The notes below the pieces were generated by a model. It had not been told where the DNA came from. It saw only the letters and a list, made by a program, of their open reading frames with translations, and did not search any database. Shown here in pieces: positions 11,801 through 20,469 of a stretch of DNA of 64,000 nucleotides. The DNA comes from Amorphophallus konjac (taxonomy: Eukaryota; Streptophyta; Magnoliopsida; Alismatales; Araceae). The translations under genes were made by a program, and so were the position numbers. The DNA lies in contig CM040126.1 of NCBI GenBank assembly GCA_022559845.1, positions 145,150,064 through 145,214,063 on the forward strand, read 5' to 3'. Position 1 is the stretch's first letter, and every line of letters starts with the position of its first letter.

Positions 11801-11963
11801 AGAAATAAGGCATCATTTCATAAGAGATGAGGTTTCTAAAAACACATTTGAACTGATTCATGTAGGCACTGCTAATCAAATTGTCGATATCTTCACAAAG
11901 CCTCTAGACAATGACAAATTCACCACATTAAGGAGAGAATTAGGCTTATTTAAGTTATCTTAA
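8877..11963 (+). pseudogene. pol: pol of copia element 1 (PR-IN-RT-RNase H), two stops
   Basis: This is the copia-type polyprotein of about 1,028 residues. Order: protease DSG in [11 protein letters not shown] near residue 13; GAG-pre-integrase HHCC region (HRHLGHASF...[11 protein letters not shown], residues 140-185); integrase with MDLFGPT, QTDHGGEF and [13 protein letters not shown] (about 205-310); reverse transcriptase from NVWELVPRP to the YVDD catalytic motif at 11019-11030 (residue 715); RNase H ending FTKPLDNDKFTTLRRELGL. Stops: TGA at 10062-10064, where element 3 has GGA, and TAG at 11358-11360, where element 3 has CAG. Substitutions in conserved blocks (ESYALVARMEA, FLNVIIKEEV, where element 3 has ESYAP and FLNGV) also point to decay. 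No frameshift is present. Confidence 0.93.
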
Positions 11964-13352
11964 TATATAATCTCCTGATTTATTTTTTTTTTTTGGGAAG
12001 AGTTTGTGTGAGAAGCCTTTCCTAACCGTAAGGGGGAGTTCTGAGCATTTGCTGATTAGTTTCCTGTTGTGCATCTATTGAGGGGGAGCTAGGCAGTTAG
12101 TGAAGTTTGACTGATTCAAAATGTTGACCAGATGTGTGTCATTGCTGGTTCTCATGATTGAATGAGTGCGGTTCTCTCTCAGACAGTAGAATCTCATTCA
12201 TCTCTTAAGTCTATAAGTCTATGTAACTAAAGTCCAACTAGAATCTTTTCTCTAGTAGATTATCATAGACTTGGATTAAGTGTCTGAAGTATATTTTCCT
12301 ACATTGTTCATGATTCTGGTTCAGGCTAAAACTTGTATGTCTTCATATCTGTCCAGAACAACTTGAAATCTAGACTTCAAGATTCATTTCAAAGAAACAG
12401 TTCTTCTGGTATTGTCTTCAAACACTTCATTTCCACAATATAAGGGATCAACTAAATGAACAAAGGTCTATGGTTTGATCACTGAGAAATTGGGGGCTTC
12501 ATCAATGAGATGAAGTATTTCCTAAGTCATGAGGTGTCAAATTTAAAAAAAAGGGGGGGGGGGAATTTCTGTAAAAATAAACTTAATGTTTCTGACCATC
12601 ACAGAGCAATTGTGACAAGGTGGTGAGTAACTGGGGACTCTGACCTCTGATCAAGGTGTTTCCTCACATAAAAAGCCACAGTTACTAACTATGTTCTTTA
12701 AAAAGGAGAGGTAATGAGGTTCTCACATTGAGTAACTGGAGATTCCGGCCTATGATCAAGGTGTCTCCCTAATGTTAAAGATGTGATTTACCAACCTACT
12801 TATTGGTCTTCTTGAAAATCTATACAATATCCTTATAATTGTGCAAATTGATGGAATGCTTGTCCTCAATACCTTGAGCACACATTCTCTGCTTTTGTCT
12901 CTTGTCGTCTACTTAGTATAGTTTTTTGTTTAGCTATATCTTGTCACACTTGTTCATCCCTGCTCCACATCATATACTGTGTATGTAGATAAACTTCCCT
13001 CTCATTCTCATTCTCTATTGCTTACCAGAGTTAAAGAATCTTCTCTTAAGTTTAGCGCCTCACTTATTCTCTTAAGACATGCTCATGAGTCTCTCTACAC
13101 TAAGAAGCCACTGTACTTCTTCCTCGTGTCTCCAGCAACTTCATATATCTTTCATTTCCTTTTGACGATGTCAAAGGGGGAGAGAGGTCATCTAAGAGGT
13201 TCAGGGCATCTAAGAGCGTGTTTTAGGGGAGCGGATTTAGAGTGAAGGGGTCCAGAAGATGGTGTTTCTGGGAAAGGCTTGCTGGTTTGACAGTATGCTC
13301 TTTTTGGATTGTTCTTGATTATTTTCGATCTCCTTTAATGCCCCGACATTGC
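11964..13352 (+). other. Post-pol spacer of copia element 1 with several PPT-like tracts
   Basis: About 1.4 kb has no convincing gene; an 88-codon open frame at 12979-13245 is only part of DNA that is also similar in element 3. Purine tracts of PPT type recur: TAAGGGGGAG (12030s), TGAGGGGGAGC (12080s), an A/G run at 12544-12563 and TCAAAGGGGGAGAG (13171-13184). Multiple PPTs before the 3' LTR are known from SIRE-lineage elements. A block GAGTAACTGGGGACTCTGACC near 12626 recurs in elements 3 and 4 and helps align the spacers. Confidence 0.7.
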
Positions 13353-13435
13353 TTGATTCATAGTGTTGCCATCATCAAAAAGGGGGAGATTGTTGCATCC
13401 CTACGGTTTTGATGATGTCTCACACTATAAATCAA
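13353..13435 (+). repeat. Long palindrome holding the PPT and 3' LTR start in its loop
   Basis: The left arm 13353-13380 (TTGATTCATAGTGTTGCC then ATCATCAAAA) is nearly the reverse complement of the right arm 13407-13435 (TTTTGATGATG, TCTCACACTATAAATCAA). The 26-base loop holds the polypurine tract AGGGGGAGAT and the first 16 bases of the 3' LTR. Element 3 has the same arrangement at 40273-40355. Confidence 0.8.
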
Positions 13436-15083
13436 TTTGTTTTATCGCATTCTTGCTATAAAGGTTCGTGCAGTTACCTGTTCATATGCATTCAATAGAT
13501 CAGTGCATGCTTTACTCTAAACATGGTAAGTCCTTGCCTCGGTGCAAGTCTCCTTTAATAAGCTTAACACTTGTGCTCATCTCAATAGAGCTTGGTGGAT
13601 CTCGTATTAAGTCAGTGCATGCATTATCTCATTCATAAAGTGCTTGCCTCGGTGCAAGTCCTTGTTCATGCACAGGTTCTGTCGTTCATTTCTTTATCTA
13701 AGTGCAAATTCAACTTCGTGCAAGCCTTGTCTTGCTTATCTCTTTGTTCTGCTCATCTCTCTCTGCCATCTCGGTGCAGCTCTTGCTTGGACTGCACATC
13801 CTGACTCGGTGCATTCTTTTTCTTTCTGAATAACATGAAGTCAGCGCATCTTTGTGCCTTATCCCTTCATGTCAGTGCACATCAGTTGCACATTTGACCT
13901 CTATGGTCTGTGCTTATGTTGTCATGCATTTTCTCAAGTCAGTACATCTCTCGTCTTTGCTCACTTCAACTCGGTGCAACCTCTTGTTCACCTTGTAGTA
14001 AGTCAGTGCAATGGCTGACTTGGTAACTCCTACTCAGTGCAGTTTATGCTTACTTACTCGCTATGTCGGTAAGACTTGTGCTAATTATCTGACAAAGTGG
14101 TTATTCCTCTTCTGACAGTTTGTCTGTGCATTCACCAGATGGATGGCACGTGATCCGAGGAAGATGGAGGTCCAGAACATTCCGACACGTGCCCCAACCT
14201 TTCAGGCGGGAAACGTGGTATCCACACGCCTAAGTTTCTGGAGCAGACATATATATATATGCTGAAGAAAAGGATTCGAAAGAGAGAGAATGGAGCAGTG
14301 AGAAAGAAGATAAGTGAGAGAGTAGTGTGTGGATCAAGAGAGAAACCAGAGACAAACCACTCCATCAAGAGCAGAAAGAAAATTCTAAGAGAAAGCTATC
14401 TGCGAATCTGAAGATCTGCTTCTACGGAAGCTACATTGTCTTGAATTTGAGATAGTTGTTTTCCATCGGTTATTTATTTTCGAGTTTCCTTTGTTTCACA
14501 TTCCATCTTGTTACCCTCCAAGCTTGTTCGGAGGAAGGGAGAAGTTCTCCGGTTTCCCTCCATTGTTCTTGGATGAAGAGAGGTTTGATCCTCTAGTTTT
14601 GTGAGTTACTTGGGAGCATTTTCACAGGGTCCCCTTTGCTGCATGCAAAGGAAGGGAGATTTGTTCTCTAGTGCTTCTTCTGGTTGATCAGAAGGCTTAG
14701 GAGGGTGTTCCTCAAGGCAAGCTATTTGGCAACGGTTGTCGCAGACTGAGTTTGCTGTGTGCAATTGATCATTGCAAGGAAACCTTACTCTTCTGAGTGA
14801 GAGGTGGACGTTGATTGCGGGTAGCAATCGAACCACCTAAAAACTCTTTGTCTCTCTTGTGGATTTGCCTATCTACTCTATGCTTGCTCTCCATCTGCTT
14901 GATATATTGCTTCATCGTGAACTCCTTTCTCGATCTCAATTCACAGTCTAGATATCTTTTTACCTATCTCCGAAGTTTTTATCACTATGCTCTGAGGGGT
15001 CGAGTAATTTCTGTTATGCTTATCGAATTTGGGAGTGATCTATTCATCCCCCCCTTCTATCTCACTTTCCGCTGTGCGTATCA
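13391..15083 (+). repeat. 3' LTR (1693 bp) of copia element 1
   Basis: It starts TGTTGCATCCCTACGG directly after the PPT and ends GTATCA. It carries about ten AGTC(A/G)GTGCA-type motifs (13490-14045), the G-box/TATA module and the hairpin leader. It gives the undisturbed version of the site (13599) into which the left gypsy jumped in the 5' LTR. Confidence 0.93.
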
Positions 15084-15088
15084 GAGCG

Positions 15089-15517
15089 TACCTTGCCCCT
15101 CGCGATCTCCAAAATGCAATGACAAAAATTAAACAACAAGGAAAAATCCTATGCTAAATGATGCCTGACTTAAAACATTGATGGTGTGGTTTCTACTCTT
15201 GAATGAAGTCTTTTATTTTTGGTGCAAGTGTTTTTTTTAGTTAATTAAGCTATCTACCCAGCACAATTTTTTTAAGATTTTCAAAATATAATAGTCAACA
15301 AAATACAGTAAATAAATTAAACCACAAGAGTAAAGATTAAGATACTTAGATCGCGATCCCTCATCCTTTATTTTTTTATTTTTGTTACTTTTTTCTACTT
15401 TTTTTAAGGAGATGTAAAAAGGGGAGACATATTTCAAATTTTTTTAGTATAAATATATACAAAAGAAAAATAAAGTTTTTGACTTAAAACTAACCTCCCG
15501 GCAAAGGCGCCAAAAAT
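15089..15517 (-). mobile_element. Leader and primer site of an unrelated gypsy remnant
   Basis: On the minus strand TGGCGCCTTTGCCGG (15512 to 15498) resembles the tRNA-Asp type primer site of Athila/Tat gypsy elements (TGGCGCCGTTGCCGGGGA). It lies a few bases from an LTR-like edge at 15518. The AT-rich bases to its left would be the leader of that element. Copia element 1 inserted here. No coding sequence is seen. Confidence 0.5.
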
Positions 15518-16272
15518 TGACAGGCTGAAATGTTCGTCGTTAAAAACATGCGACAATCAATCAAAATACCGAACTCACAATACAATACAAATTAACCGTA
15601 GTACATTGGTGAGCACGGGTCGAATCCACAGAGAGGTTGAGGTTGAAATTGAAAACTTAGAATTTGTTTTAGAGAAAGAATAGATGAATGTTTTGTTTTG
15701 ATTTTCAGAATTTAAAGAACATGAAAATAAATCTATCTAAAGAAATTTTGGAAATTTAAAGAGGGAAAATTAAATGCGAAATAAAATAGATGAAGTGGGA
15801 TAGTTTTGCGACCGTGGTATGATAATGATGTCATCTCCTCGAGTCTTTGAATTATGCGTTGTCGAAAACAACCATGTACACTCGACCGGATCGGAACCAA
15901 TTCTCTTGACCGTCTTTGGAAGAAATTGAGAGATGGGAAAAGATTATGCAACAAAATGAAGAATTGAAAAAAACTAACATTGGAATGAAACTTAAATTAA
16001 ACCAAATCACAAGTGCATACAAATTGTAACAAGAACAAAATTACAACAAGGCTAAAACAGTAACAAAAGGAAATAAAACGGGAAAGCCTAATCCTACACT
16101 AAGAAACTAGGAGTGGAGGGGGAACTAATGAAAGCTTTAATCTACGTATGAGTCTATTGAAGAGAACCTCCTCCCATGCCCTCCTTTTATAGGGCTCAAG
16201 CTAACATTATTCCATGTGAACACATTTGCTGCAATTTTTGACTTGGGAATGTGTGCATGCATGTGTTGTAGA
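15518..16272 (-). repeat. LTR-like remnant of a gypsy element, minus orientation
   Basis: It begins TGACAGGCTG next to the primer-like site. It contains GGGTCGAATCCACAGAGAGG (15617-15636), a block familiar from LTRs of Tat/Athila-like plant elements. It is non-coding, and the outer end is not identified because the sequence is cut by the hAT element at 16273. Confidence 0.45.
16265..16272 (+). repeat. Possible 8-bp hAT target duplication, left copy
   Basis: GTTGTAGA precedes the hAT-like end CAGGGTTTGCC. hAT elements make 8-bp duplications, but the right end is missing, so the partner cannot be checked. Confidence 0.3.
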
Positions 16273-16631
16273 CAGGGTTTGCCGACCCGCCCCGACTCGA
16301 CCCTACCTAGGCGGGCGGCGGGTCGCACGGGCTGGAAGTCGTGGCTGGGACGCACTAAGCCGCATGGTCCTGTGGATCACGTCGAGTACCAGACCGGTCC
16401 GAGGTGGGCCTGGTCTGTTATGTGCGGGTCGGGGCGATTCGCCCATTTAACGGGTCGGGATGGGCCGCTTCTGCATCCATCCCCCACCGGCGAGCAGCAG
16501 TGCAGCGGCATTACAGCGGTCGCGTGCGGCGGTCGACGGCGGCTCTGGGTGGCGAGCACCGACGATCGGAGGTAGGTGCTCTCAAATTTTTTTTTGTTAA
16601 ATGGAGGGCGGTGGAGTGTAGATCGGAGCGG

Positions 16632-17214
16632 ATCTGGCCGTAGGGGGGGCCGTCTTGTCCGGTGGGGGGTGAGGGAGGTGGGGGGCGTCTGGGCCGTCGG
16701 AGGTTGGGGAGGGAGCGGGGGCCGTCTGGGCTGGTGGGGGGGCGAGGGAGGTGGGAGAGGGAGGGGGGGCGTCTGGGCCGCCGGGGATGGGGGAGGGAGG
16801 GGCGTCATTTGGGCCGGTGGGGGGGTGAGGGAGGTGGGGGAGGGAGGGGGGCCGTCTGGGCCACCAGAGGTGGGGGAGGGAGGGGGGCGTCTTTGCCAGT
16901 GGGGGGTGAGGGAGGGGGGGGCCGTCTGGGCTGGTGGGGGAGGGAGGGGGGCCGTCTGGGCCGGTGGGGGGGGTGAGAAAGGGGGGGCCGTCTGGGCCGC
17001 CGTAGGTGGGGGAGGGAGGGGGGGCATCTGGTCCGGTGGGGGGGTGAGGGTGGTGGGGGAGGGAGGGGTGCAGGCATCTGGGCCGAGGGAGGTGCGGTGG
17101 GGGAGGGAGGGGGGGCGTCTGCCGTCGGTGGGGGTGGGGGTGGGGGTGGGGGTGGGGGAGGGAGGGGGAGGGGGGGCGTCTGCCGTCGGTGGGGGTGGGG
17201 GTGGGGGAGGGGGA
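16632..17214 (+). repeat. G-rich minisatellite with strong G-quadruplex potential
   Basis: About 580 bases are built from degenerate units that begin near CGTCTGGGCC and continue GGTGGGGGGTGAGGGAGG or similar. A dozen or so units can be recognised, with varying lengths of about 25-60 bp. Runs of 5-8 G occur throughout. The strand asymmetry is extreme: almost no C-runs on this strand. Long open frames across it on either strand (Gly/Arg-rich or Pro-rich) are composition artefacts. Confidence 0.85.
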
Positions 17215-17888
17215 TTAAAAATTGTAATGAAAATTTTAATTTAAAAAATTTGAAGTTCAATAGTTGAAAAAATTGAAATTTTGTTAATTTTTTATGATTT
17301 ATTTTTGATGTATTATGTAATTCATTTAATTATAGAAGTTTTAAATTTAAATTTAGTGATAAATATGTTACAAATGATTTTAAATTGTATTAGATGATTC
17401 TATATAAAATTTAATTTGTAAAAAAAATTTAAGATTTAATTTAGATGTATTAAATAATGTATTCATTTTTACATGTTGTAGAATTAAATTTATTATTTTA
17501 ATTTAAATTTAGTTATAAGAAAATTTGTAGATGTAAATTGTAATTACAGTGTATTAAATAATGCTTTTGGTTTAACATGTTGTAGAAAAAAAATTAGATT
17601 TTTTAACATATAGTTTTGAATGTTGTAGAAATAATGATATTATTTTCATTAAATGCTATTTGTGAAAAATATTGTACATTGAATTTACATTTATCACTTA
17701 AATTTGTTATTTGTAGACGTAGAATAATGAAATTTCTTTTTTTGTAGAAATTAATACATGTTTTTTTGTAAATTATATTCGATAGCTCTACGTAAAAATT
17801 AATTTACTATAAAATGAAGATATTTTTATTTTATATTAGTTAATTAACAAATTTAGTGATATTGAAAATTTATATTTATTAAATTTAG
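17215..17888 (+). other. AT-rich stretch of the hAT 5' region
   Basis: No gene is seen. Blocks such as GTATTAAATAATG (near 17448 and 17551) and CATGTTGTAGAA recur, suggesting old tandem duplication. It ends TTAAATTTAGGAG just before the BED start codon. With GGAGGTAGGT near 16568 it could be a 5' UTR intron; that is an inference. Confidence 0.45.
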
Positions 17889-17908
17889 GAGATACAGTTA
17901 AGCACGCT

Positions 17909-18145
17909 ATGGCTCCTAGGGAACGACCAAATGACATTGGATGGTCACACAGAGTTATGTTGGATGGCAACCGTAGGTGTTGGCGTTGTAACTACTGTAA
18001 AATAGAACACCGGGGAGGAGGTGTGTCTCAGTTGAAGAAACACTTGGCAAGAGGAGCCGGTGCAGGATACTCTAAGGTTACTGGGTGTACCGATGTGTCT
18101 AGAGATGTAAAACTTGCAATGGCCAGGCACCTACGGGAGAAGTGA
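17909..18145 (+). pseudogene. BED zinc-finger part of the hAT transposase
   Basis: The start MAPRERPNDIGWSHRVMLD leads into a BED-type zinc finger (CWRCNYCKIEHRGGGVSQLKKHLA), the DNA-binding part at the N-terminus of many hAT transposases. The open frame ends after 78 codons at REK. The DUF659 part lies downstream in another frame, so at least one indel separates the two halves of what was probably one protein. The intervening 300 bases are charged and low in complexity. Confidence 0.75.
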
Positions 18146-18450
18146 CCTGAGATGCAAGAAAAGGGAAAAAAGAAGAGAAGAGATGAAGCCGCAGTTAGCG
18201 GAAGAGCAAGCGGCAGCGACGCGGATGAATGTGCATAGACACCCAGTGACGAAGACAAACAAGCGCATACTGACCAGCCTAATGTGTTTGTCATGGTGAA
18301 TGATCCATATGAAGCAGACTTTCATGAGGCAGTACGTTAGAGTAGAGATGAGGCAAGACATCCCAAGGAGATGAGAGTGCGAAGCCGCGAGGTGGCAAGG
18401 ACCGGAGCATCAGGCAGTCGTGGTTCATCTACAACTCGACAACCACAGAC

Positions 18451-19440
18451 ATGAGGAGTTTTTTCACTGGTAACTCGGGTTCACAAAGAAAAAGGACACA
18501 ATCGATCAACATTGAAGATGTGGAGCCCGGTGCACTATCCCAAGAGCATGGAAAGCAAATGAGGGTGGATGATGCATATGGCCAGAAGGGGCCTAAATGG
18601 AAGCTTGGACATGCCGTTACAAAATGGTGGCACCACGCGGGTCTACCTTTCAATGCGGCCAACAGCCCTTACTACAAGCCAATGTTTCAAGAAGCACAAG
18701 TTCTTTGGTTACACGTGCAACCACCTACAGCAAGAGAGTTGGCCGGCATATATCTTGATGAACAAGTTACTGAGATCAAGAGTTATGTTGACTCATTCAA
18801 ACAAAAATGGTCAAAGTACAGAGTCACACTAATGTGTGATGGATGGTCAGGTACCACAAAAAGTAGCCTGATCAACTTTCTTGTTTATTGTGACGGACAG
18901 GTTTTCTTTCATAAATCAGTGAATGCGTCAAGCCAAGTCCACAGTTACCAATATATTTTGTCATTGATGGAACAAGTGGTGACCGAGATCAGGGAGGAGT
19001 ACTTTGTTCAAATGGTGACAGACAATGGCTCAAACTATAAGAAGGCTGGGGAGGAGCTGATGAGGAGTAGACGACACATTTTCTGGACCCCCTGTGCAGC
19101 ACACTGTGTAGATCTGATGCTGAAGGCGATTGGCCAGCTTCGTGTAGTCAAATCTGTGGTCGAGGTGGCACAAAAAATGATGAAATATATCTAAAACCAC
19201 ACACTTGTATTGGCATAGATGAGAGAGCATTGTGGTAGCGAACTGTTGAGGCTTGGCATCACACGATTTGCCACCAACTACATCGCATTGCAGAGCCTTC
19301 TGAAGCACAAGGATGTGTTGAAGCAAATATTTAGTCGTGAGACTTGGCTGAGTTCCTCTTTTGCCGCTTCACATGAAGGAGGGGAGGTCGAGGGGATTAT
19401 CAACACTAGTAACTTTTGGGATAGAGTCAAGATATTAGTA
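18451..19440 (+). pseudogene. hAT transposase (DUF659-type), broken and truncated
   Basis: The long open part is 18451-19194. CDGWSGTTKSSLINFLVY (first catalytic Asp region) and VTDNGSNYKKAG (second) are typical hAT blocks, followed by TPCAAHCVDLMLKAIG. Stops at 19192 (TAA) and 19216 (TAG) interrupt the same frame. The homology then continues with GITRFATNYIALQSLLKHK and SNFWDRVKILV up to about 19440, where the protein loses all resemblance. The final Glu and the dimerisation domain are missing. It would have acted in the nucleus on its own terminal repeats. Confidence 0.8.
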
Positions 19441-20469
19441 TTAAAGAGGGGCAATCTCGCGCTACTCCCGAGCGGGGAAGAGGATAACCACGTACACTTG
19501 AAGCATGAACTGCAAGAAGGGAAACAAGTCAGAGGTGCCTAGGGACGGATCCCCGGGGAAACCCTCCGATGTTTAAGTCAGCAAGTGTAGTAGAGCACTG
19601 GTGTGAAGGAGAGGAGATAGGGGGGAGATGGGAGCGCGGGATCCCTCTCCACCAAGAGGTGAAGTGGTTCCTGCTCAGGGTTTCTGGCTTACCTCCTCAT
19701 AGTAGGGCTCTTATGGAATAAATAGCGACTTGTTGAGTGTATGATCCCTGTGAACTGAGGAGTTTCGGGGGGGGTTACGTTCTCCTTGCGGGCTCTTTAT
19801 AGCACGTGGACTCTTGGTCTCCCTTATCCCCTTGACCTCCAACTTTTAAAGGACTCGTAACGGCCGTACAGATAAGCTTCCATCAGTTGGCCCGAGCGTA
19901 AGGCACTGGCGCAGGAGATGCCTCCCGAGCGATGAGTGCGTCGTTTGGGCAGGGAATACTAGACTCCAAAGGAGCTCTCCCGATTAATCTGATGCTCGGA
20001 CTTCCCAACCCGAAGGCTGCCTAGGAAGTGCTTGATCCGAGTGAGTTATTAGGCTTATATTGAGTGGGCCCTGGGGCTATCACTTCAAGGAGCTGGGCCT
20101 CATTTGGTCGAGTTGGACCTCGTTTGGCCTCTCCATTCGGGTGATAAGATTTCCCTCTCCACTTGTCCCCCTCCTACTCCTGAGCCAAAATTAGGCTCGG
20201 ACGAGTAGCATTTGGGCCGGACTTTTCGTGGCTCTAGTTGGGTGGAGATCTTTTTCTGGCAGGGGCCACATGATGCGGCTTTTCCTGAAAATATGCCCGT
20301 CATGATGATAATTCTAGTGAATTATTATAAGAAGGCCCCTCTTCTGGAGATTGGAACACCGCACTGCTTCCGGCTGGGGGTTATAAGCATTGCGCATTGC
20401 TTGCGTCCCTTTATCTCCAGGGTTTAGGGTTTTGCCTTCTATTGCATTAATATTTGAGGTGGGGGGCTC
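19441..20469 (+). other. Non-coding 5' region of the gypsy-type remnant
   Basis: About 1 kb of moderately GC-rich DNA without a supported gene. A Bam-like GGATCCCCGG block at 19546 and a G-run near 19769 are the only landmarks. Confidence 0.4.

Larger units (their letters stand above)
5209..15083 (+). mobile_element. Ty1/copia element 1, SIRE/Maximus-like
   Basis: The order is 5' LTR (its first 210 bases or so are beyond the inserted gypsy and outside the window), primer site 6695-6706, gag 6718-8862, pol 8877-11963, a 1.4-kb non-coding spacer, PPT and 3' LTR 13391-15083. A large gag with a coiled-coil C-terminal half, gag and pol in different frames, several PPT-like tracts and a long 3' spacer are SIRE/Maximus features. 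The two LTRs differ at roughly 4% of positions by eye. GAGCG at 15084-15088 should be the right target duplication; its partner is outside the window. Both genes carry stops, so the copy is dead. Confidence 0.9.
16273..19440 (+). mobile_element. hAT DNA transposon, 3'-truncated
   Basis: The left end CAGGGTTTGCCGACCCGCCC resembles a hAT terminal inverted repeat and is followed by GC-rich subterminal DNA with repeated CGGGTCG-type motifs. Downstream are a G-rich minisatellite, AT-rich DNA, a BED zinc-finger open frame and a DUF659-type transposase. Homology stops abruptly near 19440, in the middle of the transposase. The C-terminal dimerisation domain and right terminal repeat are absent. Confidence 0.75.

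Noticed and set aside
12979..13245. 88-codon frame in the element 1 spacer as an env-like gene
   Set aside because: Similarity to element 3 (40443-40679, minus) is at DNA level and follows the PPT-like tract. No signal peptide plus membrane anchor pair and no conserved start.
16377..17260. Long proline-rich (minus) and glycine/arginine-rich (plus) open frames
   Set aside because: They lie over the G-rich minisatellite on both strands and in several frames at once. Stop codons are rare in such DNA, so these are composition artefacts.
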